Shown here: one piece after another, positions 32,531 to 41,855 of the stretch
Layout of the letters: every line of letters begins with the position of its first letter
Position numbering within the stretch: the stretch's first letter is position 1
DNA from: Mitsuaria sp. 7
Lineage (GTDB): Bacteria; Pseudomonadota; Gammaproteobacteria; Burkholderiales; Burkholderiaceae_C
Assembly: GCF_001653795.1 (NCBI RefSeq)
Contig: NZ_CP011514.1
Coordinates: 1,844,976-1,908,975, forward strand
Length of the DNA stretch: 64,000 nt
Direction: 5' to 3'
Translations under genes and position numbers: made by a program
The notes under the pieces: generated by a model
Databases searched by the model: none
Told to the model about the DNA's origin: nothing
The model's input: only the letters and a program-made list of their open reading frames with translations

Positions 32531-33223
32531 TCAGCGCTTCTCCATTCCAAGCATCAATGCCCTCGCCGCCTCGATCCTCAGCGCCATTGGCACGGTCGCA
32601 TCATTCATCACCTGCAGCAGGAACGCGCGGGGATCGGTGAAGCGGGTGGCGGGCGAGTAGGAGGAGGTCGCGGCTGAGACCTGCGGTCCCGGCGACGCGG
32701 TCGTGAGGGCCAGGTCTTGCGGTGCCGGCGCAAGTTGCCCCATCGCCGCCGCCCACTCCTGTGGCGTGATGCTCTTCAACGTCTTCAGCAGATCCGCCTG
32801 TCCTTCGACGCCCGGCGGAATGTCAAGCCAGGTCGCCTCGACGAACACCGGCGCCAGGTCCGGCGCAACGAAGGCGGACCATTGGCCTTCCTTCACTTCG
32901 GCCGGTACTGCCGGGGGCTCGGTGAGGCACCGGATGCGCGATGCGGCGACGCCGTTCAGGTAGCGCGACTTCAAGCCGTCGAAGAACGTCCGCGCCTCGT
33001 CCGGCGAACAGCCGTGCCCCAGCGAGAACCACAGCTGATAACTGTTCTCTCCTGCGATGGCGATGCCCGGCGCCGGCAGCGACAGATCGAGCTGCACGCC
33101 GCGCCAGACGGTGCCGAGCAGCTCCCAGTCCGAGGGGCGACCGACGTCGAGCACGAACGAGCGCACCGATCCTTCGGAGCCGGCGGCATAGAGTCTTTGG
33201 AATTCAGTGGCGAGTCGGGACAC
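32531..33223 (-). CDS. conserved hypothetical protein downstream of tdh
   Basis: A 230-residue protein with GTG start, seven bases past the tdh stop, so probably in the kbl-tdh transcript. The N-terminal 150 residues form an alpha/beta domain (WELLGTVWRGVQLDLSLPAPG and GENSYQLWFSLGHGCSPDEA). The C-terminal helix DPRAFLLQVMNDATVPMALRIEAARAL resembles a short motif also seen in phage packaging proteins, but the rest does not. No function assigned. Confidence 0.7.
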   Translation of the reverse strand: MSRLATEFQRLYAAGSEGSVRSFVLDVGRPSDWELLGTVWRGVQLDLSLPAPGIAIAGENSYQLWFSLGHGCSPDEARTFFDGLKSRYLNGVAASRIRCLTEPPAVPAEVKEGQWSAFVAPDLAPVFVEATWLDIPPGVEGQADLLKTLKSITPQEWAAAMGQLAPAPQDLALTTASPGPQVSAATSSYSPATRFTDPRAFLLQVMNDATVPMALRIEAARALMLGMEKR

Positions 33224-33230
33224 GACGTCC

Positions 33231-34172
33231 TCAGCCCTGCGCCTTCAACGACGTCAGCATGTCGTCCGACATCGCGTCCAAGTCGTAGCCCAGCTTCCAG
33301 CCCCAGTCGCGCTGCGCGACCGAGTCATCGATGGACTGCGGCCAGCTCGCCGCGATGTTCTGGCGGAAGTCCGGCGCGTAGTCGATCGTGAAGCCGGCGA
33401 TGCGGCGACGGATGGATGCGGCGATCTGCTCCGGCGTGAAGCTCACGCCCGCCAGGTTGTAGCTGCCCCATTCGGTGATGCGCTCCGCCGGTGCTTCCAT
33501 CAACTCCAGCGTCGCGCGCAGCGCGTCCGGCATGTACATCATCGGCAGCGCCTGTTCTTCCTTCAGGAAGCAGGTGTAGCGGCCGTGCTTGAGCGCCTCG
33601 TGGAAGATCTCGACCGCATAGTCGGTCGTGCCGCCGCCGGGCGGCGTCTTCCAGCTGATCAGGCCCGGATAGCGCAGGCTGCGCACGTCCACGCCGTGGT
33701 TGGCGTGGTACCAGCGGCACCAGCCCTCGCCCGCCAGCTTGGAGATGCCGTAGATCGTCGTCGGATCCATCACCGTCGTCTGCGGCGTGTCGCGCTTGGG
33801 CGTCTGCGGACCGAAGGCCGCGATCGAGCTCGGCCAGAACACCCGCTCCAGTTTCACCGTGCGCGCCAGCTCCAGCACGTTGAGCAGGCCCTTCATGTTC
33901 AGGTCCCAGGCCCACATGGGGTGCTTCTCACCCGTGGCCGACAGCGCCGCCGCCAGGTGGTAGACCTGCGTGATGCCGTAGCGCTTGACCACCGCCGCCA
34001 GCGCGGCCGCGTCGGTCACGTCCAGCATCTCGTGCGTCAGTTGCGGCACGCGGCCCTGGGGCGCCACATCGCTCGTGATCACGTTGGCGTTGCCGTGGCG
34101 CTTCGCCAGCTCCACCGCCAGTTCGGAACCGATCTGGCCGTTCGCGCCGATCAACAGGATCTTCGTCGTCAT
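33231..34172 (-). CDS. tdh: L-threonine 3-dehydrogenase, SDR type
   Basis: A 313-residue epimerase-like short-chain dehydrogenase. NAD motif GANGQIG near residue 9 and active-site Y141/K145 in YGISK are clear. Family-specific landmarks include WPSSIAAFGP and SWKTPPGGGTTDYAVEIF. This branch oxidises L-threonine to 2-amino-3-oxobutyrate, unlike the zinc MDR-type Tdh of E. coli. It follows kbl by 24 bp, which strongly supports the substrate. Confidence 0.93.
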   Translation of the reverse strand: MTTKILLIGANGQIGSELAVELAKRHGNANVITSDVAPQGRVPQLTHEMLDVTDAAALAAVVKRYGITQVYHLAAALSATGEKHPMWAWDLNMKGLLNVLELARTVKLERVFWPSSIAAFGPQTPKRDTPQTTVMDPTTIYGISKLAGEGWCRWYHANHGVDVRSLRYPGLISWKTPPGGGTTDYAVEIFHEALKHGRYTCFLKEEQALPMMYMPDALRATLELMEAPAERITEWGSYNLAGVSFTPEQIAASIRRRIAGFTIDYAPDFRQNIAASWPQSIDDSVAQRDWGWKLGYDLDAMSDDMLTSLKAQG

Positions 34173-34196
34173 GGAATCTGCTTCTTACGCTTCTTC

Positions 34197-35438
<1,242 letters not shown>

Positions 35439-35468
35439 GCGGTGCTCCTGCGGCACAATCCGTTAAAT

Positions 35469-35491
35469 CGAACGTGTTCGTTATATCGAAC
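35469..35491. promoter_or_regulatory. candidate operator between kbl and the XRE-cupin regulator
   Basis: Three half-sites in a row: CGAAC, GTTCG (2 nt apart) and CGAAC (6 nt further on). They form two overlapping inverted repeats, CGAACGTGTTCG and GTTCGTTATATCGAAC. The position, 31 bp upstream of kbl, fits repression or autoregulation by the divergent XRE protein. Confidence 0.55.
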
Positions 35492-35592
35492 AGCCGTGCA
35501 GTATCAAGGAAGTGCCGCAGCCGGTCAAGGCGTCGGCGCTCCCCGGCACGCTACCTGAACTCAACGTTTTCTCCGAACCCTTGTCGCCACCG

Positions 35593-36171
35593 ATGTCCGC
35601 CAGTCCCTCAGAGAAACTCGAGCCGCCCAGAGTCGGCGCGACGCTGCAGACCTTGCGGCAATCGCAGGGCCTGTCGCTGGACGAACTCTCGCGAAGAGCG
35701 GGCGTGTCCAAGTCCATGCTCTCGCAGATCGAGCGCAACCAGGCCAATCCCACGGTGGCCGTGGTGTGGCGGCTGGCCAATGCGCTGCGGGTGGAGTTGT
35801 CGGAGCTGCTGGGCGGCGAAAGACCCGCCGCGCCGCCGATCGAGGTCGTCGCGTCGCACGGCACGCCGGGGCTGTCGAGCCCGGACGGCCTGTGCCGGCT
35901 GCGTATCCTCGGCCCCATCGATCTGGCCGGCAATTTCGAGTGGTACGAGCTGACCGTGCAGCCGGGCGGCGCACTGGAGTCCGCGGCGCATGAGCCCGGC
36001 TCGCGCGAGCACCTGAGCGTGCTCGGCGGCGAGCTTGAAGTGACCGCCGGAGGGAGCCGGCAAATGGTCAAGACCGGCGAGACCGCGCGCTATGCCGTCG
36101 ACGGCGCGCACGCGATCCGCAACCTGTCGAAGAAGGCGGCGACGGCGCTGCTCGTGGTGCTGCACGCGTAG
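35593..36171 (+). CDS. XRE-family regulator with cupin domain
   Basis: A 192-residue protein. N-terminal helix-turn-helix (LRQSQGLSLDELSRRAGVSKSMLSQIERNQANPTVAVVWRLANAL), then a small cupin barrel (LTVQPGGALESAAHEPGSREHLSVLGGELEV). Such regulators sense small metabolites, often amino acids. Divergent placement next to kbl-tdh suggests control of threonine breakdown. A GTG at 35512 would extend the protein by 27 residues but its AAGGA sits too close, so the ATG start was used. Confidence 0.88.
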   Translation: MSASPSEKLEPPRVGATLQTLRQSQGLSLDELSRRAGVSKSMLSQIERNQANPTVAVVWRLANALRVELSELLGGERPAAPPIEVVASHGTPGLSSPDGLCRLRILGPIDLAGNFEWYELTVQPGGALESAAHEPGSREHLSVLGGELEVTAGGSRQMVKTGETARYAVDGAHAIRNLSKKAATALLVVLHA

Positions 36172-36287
36172 CATCCGGTTTTCCCCTCGTTCGCTCCTAC
36201 CTCCTGTTACTTGACCCACGCGTCGAGGTCGTGACAATCGGTCGCTTCGCGGAGGCGAGGGAGCGTATTGCAGTCAAGGCAGTCCAC

Positions 36288-36608
36288 ATGCAGCAACGCT
36301 CGTTTTCAGACAAGCACCCCCACATCCCCACCCCGACCCAACCGGCCACGATCGACACCGAAACCCAGGCGAAGCAGCTCCAGTTGCTGGATGGATCCGC
36401 GCGCCTGCGCGTGGCTGAACAGCGGGCCCGCGAGCACCGCTCGACCCCCTTGATCGACAAGGCGGCGCTGCCGCTCGGCGCGACGCCCAAGTACGGCATG
36501 AAACCGACCGGCGCGACGCGGCCCAAGCCGCCGTACCGGCGGGCGATCTATTCCGTGGTGGCGCTGCTGGCCGTGATCGGCGGCGTGGCCGTCACCTGGC
36601 TAAGGTAG
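36288..36608 (+). CDS. small protein with C-terminal membrane anchor
   Basis: About 106 residues. A hydrophilic N-terminal part with a charged helix (TQAKQLQLLDGSARLRVAEQRAREH) is followed by a single C-terminal transmembrane segment (AIYSVVALLAVIGGVAVTWL). A GTG start at 36231 would add 19 residues. No family recognised. The end overlaps the convergent YihY gene by 17 bp. Confidence 0.55.
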   Translation: MQQRSFSDKHPHIPTPTQPATIDTETQAKQLQLLDGSARLRVAEQRAREHRSTPLIDKAALPLGATPKYGMKPTGATRPKPPYRRAIYSVVALLAVIGGVAVTWLR

Positions 36609-37953
36609 CGGCCGAGGCCGACATCGCACTCGAGGACGCCACGGGCGTCAGCGCCATCGCGCCTTCAGCGGGCTCGGCGAGCGAGGCGGGGGCCGTGCGC
36701 CCGATCAGCACGCCCACGGTCGTCTGTTCCCAGCCGGCCTTCTCCCAGAGTTCCGCCAGTCCCGGCTGGCGGTCCGCCAGCAGCGTGCGGATGAGCGGCT
36801 CGGCGATCGTCGAGGACGGTTCGCAGAGCAGCACCAGACGCTGAGCGCCCTCCTCTTCCAGGCGTCCGATCCAGTCCAGCTTCTGCAGGTGCTGGATCAC
36901 GGGCTCCAGCTGCAGCGGGTCGACCGACATCCGCTGCGACATGCCGAGCATGGACAGCCCCGACTCGCCGCCGGCGCGCGCCGCGTCGAGTTCGCGGATC
37001 ACGTCCAGCGCCAGCGCCATCTGCATGCCCGGCTTGTTGCCGCGCACGCTGACGCCGCCGGCCAGGGCCGGCGCGTTCGCCGCCAGGATCGCGCCCAGCA
37101 GCACGATCGACCAGCCGACGTAGATCCAGATCAGGAAGATCGGGACCGCCGCGAAGGCGCCGTAGAGCGTCGAGTAGGTCGGCACCTGTTTCACGTACCA
37201 GGCCAGTGCGAGCTTGGCCAGGTGGAAGGCCACGGCGACGAAGGCCGCGCCCGTCAGGGCGTGGCGCCAGCGCACGTCGGTGTTGGGCACGTAATGGAAG
37301 AGCCCCGCGATCGCGGCCCAGAGCACGAGCAGATCCACGCTGTTGAGCAGCACGACCAGACCGCGCGGCAGGTTGTCGACGAGGTCCCGGCCGGCCGAGA
37401 CCAGCAGGCTGGTGACCGTCAGGCTGCCGCCCAGCAGCAGCGGGCCCAGCGTCAGCGCGGCCCAGTACACGAGCACGCGCTGCGCGATGGGCCGCGGCCG
37501 CTGCACGCGCCAGATCTGGTTGAGCGTGCGGTCGATCGTCAGCATCAGCGACAGCGCGGTCACGGCCAGCACGATCAGGCCGACGACGCCGAGGCGGTTC
37601 GCCTTGGCCGCGAACTGCGTCAGCGACATCAGCACGGGGCGCGCGATGGTGTCGGGGATCAGCGACTTGAGGAAGTACTTCTCCAGCGCGGACTGGAAGC
37701 TGGAGAACATCGGGAACGCGGTGAACAGCGCCAGCGCGACGGTCAGCAGCGGCACCAGCGAGATCAGCGTCGTGAAGGTCAGGCTGCCGGCAGTGAGGCC
37801 CAGCCGCTCCTCGCGAAAACGCTGCACGAACAGGCGCAGCGTGCGCGCGTACGGCCACGTCAACAGCTCGCGTCCGAGCTCCCGGATTCCCTCGCGCCAG
37901 CTCTGCGTCTGCGCCTGAACTTCACTGATCATGCTGGCTATGATGCCAGCCAT
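36592..37953 (-). CDS. YihY/BrkB-family membrane protein (long form)
   Basis: A 453-residue inner-membrane protein. The YihY domain occupies about 40-320 (GLTAGSLTFTTLISLVPLLTVALALF, then IDRTLNQIWRVQRPRP and STLYGAFAAVPIFLIWIYVGW). A C-terminal winged-helix-like domain (MSVDPLQLEPVIQHLQKLDWIGRLEEEG) is typical of the longer beta/gamma-proteobacterial form. GAGG seven bases upstream favours the start at 37953. An inverted repeat (GCTGGC-TATGAT-GCCAGC) overlaps the two divergent starts. Role unknown despite the RNase BN name. Confidence 0.9.
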   Translation of the reverse strand: MAGIIASMISEVQAQTQSWREGIRELGRELLTWPYARTLRLFVQRFREERLGLTAGSLTFTTLISLVPLLTVALALFTAFPMFSSFQSALEKYFLKSLIPDTIARPVLMSLTQFAAKANRLGVVGLIVLAVTALSLMLTIDRTLNQIWRVQRPRPIAQRVLVYWAALTLGPLLLGGSLTVTSLLVSAGRDLVDNLPRGLVVLLNSVDLLVLWAAIAGLFHYVPNTDVRWRHALTGAAFVAVAFHLAKLALAWYVKQVPTYSTLYGAFAAVPIFLIWIYVGWSIVLLGAILAANAPALAGGVSVRGNKPGMQMALALDVIRELDAARAGGESGLSMLGMSQRMSVDPLQLEPVIQHLQKLDWIGRLEEEGAQRLVLLCEPSSTIAEPLIRTLLADRQPGLAELWEKAGWEQTTVGVLIGRTAPASLAEPAEGAMALTPVASSSAMSASAATLAR

Positions 37954-38407
37954 GTCAAGCCTCGATGCCGCCCCTTCGACAAGGTCCGGAGCGACCTCCC
38001 CGGCCGCCCCGACCTCGCGTTCGGCGCCCACCGCGCGGGAACGCGGCAGCCGGCAGCTCGCCTTCTTCGCCACGCTGGCGCTGGCGCTGGTGTGCCTGGC
38101 CTGGGAGCTCTGGCTGGCACCGACGGGACGCGGCACGCTCGCGATCAAGGCGCTGCCGCTGCTGCTGCCGCTGCCCGGCCTGTGGCGCTACCGCATGTAC
38201 ACCTACCGCTGGCTGAGCCTGATGATCTGGCTCTACGTGACCGAGGGCCTGGTCCGCGGCACGTCCGAAGGCGGCGTCGGCATGGCGCTCGCGTGGGTCG
38301 AGGTGGTGCTGTCGGTGGCCATCTTCGTCGCCTGCGCCGCGCAGATCCGGCAGCGGCTGGCCGAGGCCAGACTGGCCGACGACAGGTCGACGAAGGACGC
38401 ACGATGA
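37952..38407 (+). CDS. DUF2069-family membrane protein
   Basis: A 151-residue protein with four predicted transmembrane helices after a 35-residue soluble N-terminus. Landmarks LAFFATLALALVCLAWELW, ALPLLLPLPGLWRYRMYTYRW and YVTEGLVRG identify DUF2069. Function is unknown. The stop overlaps the next start (ATGA), so it is co-translated with the oxidase gene. It starts within 2 bp of the divergent YihY start. Confidence 0.87.
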   Translation: MSSLDAAPSTRSGATSPAAPTSRSAPTARERGSRQLAFFATLALALVCLAWELWLAPTGRGTLAIKALPLLLPLPGLWRYRMYTYRWLSLMIWLYVTEGLVRGTSEGGVGMALAWVEVVLSVAIFVACAAQIRQRLAEARLADDRSTKDAR

Positions 38408-39816
38408 CTACCGCCCTGATCGCCGCCCTGCGCGCGGCGCTGGGCAATGCGCATGTCCTGCTGCCTGCCGAGCACGACCTGTCCGGCTTCGAGCGCGACT
38501 GGCGCAAGCGCTACATCGGACGTGCACTGGCCGTGGTCCGGCCGGCCGATACGGCGCAGGTCGCCGCGGTGGTGGCGCTCGCTCGCGAGCACGGCGTGCC
38601 GCTGGTGCCGCAGGGTGGCAACACCGGGCTCGTCGGAGGCGGCGTTCCCGACGACTCGGGCACCCAGCTGCTGCTGAGCCTGCAGCGGTTGAACCGAGTC
38701 CGCCACATCGATCCTTCCAACCTGACGATGACCGTCGAAGCCGGCTGCGTGCTGCAGAACGTGCAGCAGGCGGCGCGCGAGGCGGGATGGCTGTTCCCGC
38801 TGAGCCTCGCGGCCGAAGGGAGCTGCACCATCGGCGGCAATCTGGCGACGAACGCCGGCGGCACGCAGGTGCTGCGCTACGGCAACGCCCGCGAACTCTG
38901 CCTCGGCCTGGAGGTGGTGACCGCGGACGGCACCGTCTGGGACGGGCTGTCCGGCCTGCGCAAGGACAACACCGGCTACGACCTGCGCGACCTGTTCATC
39001 GGCTCGGAGGGCACGCTGGGCGTGATCACCGCGGCGACGTTGAAGCTGCATCCGCTGCCGCGCGCGCGGATGACGGCGCTGGCCGCCTGCGACACGCTGG
39101 GCGAAGCGGTGGCGCTGCTGGACCTGGCGCGGTCGCGCTGCGGCGCCGCGCTGACCGGCTTCGAGGTCATGAACGCGCTGTCGCTGGCGCTGGTCCGCAA
39201 GCACTTCCCGCAGTTGCCGCAGCCGCTCGGCCCGCGGCCGTGGACGGTGCTGTTGGAGCTGTCGGACAGCGAGGGTGAGGACCACGCCCGCACGCAGTTC
39301 GAAGGCCTGCTCGAGGAAGCGCTGGAGCGCGGCGCGATCGACGACGCGGCGGTGGCGGAGAGCCTGTCGCAGAGCCAGGCGATGTGGCACCTGCGCGAGT
39401 CCATCCCGCTGGCGCAGAGCGAGGAAGGCCTGAACATCAAGCACGACATCGCGCTGCCGGTGTCGCGCATCCCGGCGTTCGTCGAACGCTGCGACGCGTT
39501 GCTGGCGGAGCGTTTCCCGGGCTCGCGGCTGGTGGACTTCGGCCATCTGGGCGACGGCAACCTGCACTACAACCTCCAGGCGCCGGAAGGCGTCGCCGCC
39601 GCGGACTTCCTTCGCGAGCACGAGACCGAAGTCAACGAGGTCGTCTACGACCAGGTGGCGGCGCACGGCGGGTCCATCTCCGCCGAGCACGGCATCGGGC
39701 AGCTCAAGCGCGAGGAACTCGCGCAGCGCAAGAGCCCGGTGGCGATGCAGCTGATGCGGCAGATCAAGCAGGCGTTGGATCCAAGGGGCCTGCTTAATCC
39801 GGGCCGCGTCATCTAA
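38404..39816 (+). CDS. FAD-linked 2-hydroxyacid dehydrogenase (D-2-HGDH/GlcD type)
   Basis: A 470-residue flavoprotein. The FAD-binding PP-loop is in VPLVPQGGNTGLVGGGVP, the covalent-type His is absent, and the second FAD segment is TIGGNLATNAGGTQVLRYGN. The C-terminal cap has FGHLGDGNLHYNL and SAEHGIGQLKRE, motifs of GlcD, D-lactate and D-2-hydroxyglutarate dehydrogenases. Without partner GlcE/GlcF genes, a stand-alone D-2-hydroxyglutarate or D-lactate dehydrogenase is most likely. Confidence 0.9.
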   Translation: MTTALIAALRAALGNAHVLLPAEHDLSGFERDWRKRYIGRALAVVRPADTAQVAAVVALAREHGVPLVPQGGNTGLVGGGVPDDSGTQLLLSLQRLNRVRHIDPSNLTMTVEAGCVLQNVQQAAREAGWLFPLSLAAEGSCTIGGNLATNAGGTQVLRYGNARELCLGLEVVTADGTVWDGLSGLRKDNTGYDLRDLFIGSEGTLGVITAATLKLHPLPRARMTALAACDTLGEAVALLDLARSRCGAALTGFEVMNALSLALVRKHFPQLPQPLGPRPWTVLLELSDSEGEDHARTQFEGLLEEALERGAIDDAAVAESLSQSQAMWHLRESIPLAQSEEGLNIKHDIALPVSRIPAFVERCDALLAERFPGSRLVDFGHLGDGNLHYNLQAPEGVAAADFLREHETEVNEVVYDQVAAHGGSISAEHGIGQLKREELAQRKSPVAMQLMRQIKQALDPRGLLNPGRVI

Positions 39817-39835
39817 GCAAACGTCGAAGTTCGAC

Positions 39836-41308
39836 TTATGGTGTGCGCACTGGGCTGATCTTGCGGATCAGGTTGTTGCCCGAATCTGCGACGTAGACGT
39901 TCCCCTGGCGGTCGACCGCGATGCCGAAGGGTCGATTGAAAGTTGCAGCAGGACCGATAGCGCTGGCTGCGCCCTGCGCGCCGGATCCCGCGAGGGTTCT
40001 TACGTCCCCTGTGGGCGAGATCCTGCGAATCTGGTTTCCGTGAATGTCAGCCACGTAGACATTACCGCCGCTGTCCACGGCCACGCCAATTGGCCCGTTG
40101 AATGATGCATTGGCACCGCTGCCATCGATGGAAGCTCTTGCGCCGGAGCCTGCCAACGTCGTGACATCGCCGACTCCGTTGATCTTGCGGATCAGTCCGT
40201 TGTTCGAGTCCGCCACGTAGACGTTCCCGTCACCGTCAACTGCCGCACCATTTGGCTGGGAAAAAGATGCATTGAGGCCATTTCCGTTTGCGAACCCAAA
40301 CGACGCGGAACCCGCCAGAGTGGAAACTTCGCCCCCCGGCGTGATCTTGCGCATCACATCCCCAGTCGAGTCTGCGACATAAACGTTCCCTGCTCTGTCC
40401 ACTGCGATGCCCTTTGGCGTCGAAAACGAGGCATTGACTGCTTTGCCATTTTCAGCGCCATCAGCCCCTGAGCCGGCGAGCGTCGTCACCTCACCCGCTG
40501 GGGAAATCTTTCGAATCAGATTATTGAACGCATCCGAGACGTAGAGATTTCCACCGCTGCCCACAGCTACGCCGTAGGGATAGTGGAACGTCGCTCCTCC
40601 GCCGTTGCCATTGTTCGATCCTCCCACGCCAGAGCCAGCCAGCGTCGTGACGTCACCCAACGGCGATATCTTCCGGATCAAGTTGTTGTACGTATCGGAA
40701 ACGTAGACGTTTCCACCCCCATCTACTGCAACCCCAGTGGGGTATTTGAACGTTGCATTTGAACCATTGCCATTAGCCGATCCTGCTGCACTGGAGCCAG
40801 CCAACGTCGTGACCTCAGCCTGCGCCGCGACGCACATCACCGTCACGTTGCTTGCCACCGCCGTTGCAGTGCCTCTGGCATTGGAGATCGCACAGTTCTG
40901 CCACAGCGGTTGGTCCTTCACGGTCACGGAGAACGTGGTGCCATCAGCGACAGGCGCTGCAAAGGAGAACGCACCGTTGGCCTTGACGCTCAGATCGTCG
41001 CCACCGTTCTGCCGGAGCACCAGCACATTGCCAGCATCCAGGCCGATCACGTTTCCGACGATCGTGTGAGTCGGAACTGGTGTCGGTGTCGGTGTCGAGG
41101 CCGGGTCTGATGCAGGAGCCGTCGGAGTTGCTGGATTCGTCGGCAGGCCAGCGTCAATAGGTGGCGGAGTAATGGAGATCGGCGTTGAAGCGACGTCGCT
41201 GCCCCCACCGCCACAAGCCGCTACGCCGGCCAAAAGAAGGATGGACACGGCCGCTTGCACGGTACGCAGTGCCGCTAGCCGCGGCGCGTTTTCATGAACC
41301 GAATACAT
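39836..41308 (-). CDS. NHL-repeat lipoprotein
   Basis: A 490-residue exported lipoprotein. Lipobox LAGVAAC near residue 32 is followed by a Pro/Thr/Ala spacer and a small domain with two Cys. Six NHL blades follow, each with GxAVDxxGNVYVADxxNNxIRKI and the linker VTTLAGSG, forming a beta-propeller. Such propellers bind carbohydrate or protein ligands at the cell surface. GC is lower than the neighbours, and the blades are near-identical at DNA level in places, so copy number may vary. Convergent with the oxidase gene. Confidence 0.85.
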   Translation of the reverse strand: MYSVHENAPRLAALRTVQAAVSILLLAGVAACGGGGSDVASTPISITPPPIDAGLPTNPATPTAPASDPASTPTPTPVPTHTIVGNVIGLDAGNVLVLRQNGGDDLSVKANGAFSFAAPVADGTTFSVTVKDQPLWQNCAISNARGTATAVASNVTVMCVAAQAEVTTLAGSSAAGSANGNGSNATFKYPTGVAVDGGGNVYVSDTYNNLIRKISPLGDVTTLAGSGVGGSNNGNGGGATFHYPYGVAVGSGGNLYVSDAFNNLIRKISPAGEVTTLAGSGADGAENGKAVNASFSTPKGIAVDRAGNVYVADSTGDVMRKITPGGEVSTLAGSASFGFANGNGLNASFSQPNGAAVDGDGNVYVADSNNGLIRKINGVGDVTTLAGSGARASIDGSGANASFNGPIGVAVDSGGNVYVADIHGNQIRRISPTGDVRTLAGSGAQGAASAIGPAATFNRPFGIAVDRQGNVYVADSGNNLIRKISPVRTP

Positions 41309-41420
41309 CGCATTGCTCCTGGATTGCTAAGAGCTACTCAAGTCTTGCTGGGGTCGTGTTGGGTTCGTTGAGCGGATCTTCGAACTGCCAATAAGTGCAG
41401 TCGCAGGCCGCGGCCGTTGA

Positions 41421-41714
41421 TCAGGGCGCACCTTTGATCCGCCACGTGGCCATCTCCGCCGCGCCTCTCCAAGGCCACGCCCGTTGAGCCGTGTGGGTCG
41501 CGTCGACGTTGTCCGCAAGAGGTTCGGAAGCTTGCGCAGGCAACTGCGTCGCTTCACCGGCGGCGGCGATAGCCGGTGAGGCCGCGCTCTCCGTGGGAGC
41601 AGCGTCCTCGCTGCCATCACACGCCGCGACGCCGGTCAGCGCGCAGGCCGCCAGGACCATACGCACGATGGGGCCTGCTGCACGTCGCAGCAATTCATCA
41701 AAAACGAAAATCAT
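41421..41714 (-). CDS. small putative lipoprotein
   Basis: A 97-residue protein. Start MIFVFDELLRRA, then a hydrophobic stretch (IVRMVLAACALTGVAAC) with lipobox TGVAAC at about residue 31 and an Ala/Glu/Thr-rich mature part. The signal is long but plausible for a lipoprotein. Long frames upstream on this strand are antisense to the kinase gene. Function unknown. It lies next to the NHL lipoprotein gene, with 112 bp between. Confidence 0.5.
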   Translation of the reverse strand: MIFVFDELLRRAAGPIVRMVLAACALTGVAACDGSEDAAPTESAASPAIAAAGEATQLPAQASEPLADNVDATHTAQRAWPWRGAAEMATWRIKGAP

Positions 41715-41855
41715 CGGGTTGCTTTCAAGGTTGGACAGCCCCCCCCAGTGCTCTGGGCGCAAGTCGAGTTCGCGCAGCGGCATCGACGAGCGTGAGAACT
41801 TCGGCACCCCTGCCCACAGGCACAATCCCATCGCTTCCGCGTCCGCCCCTCTTCG

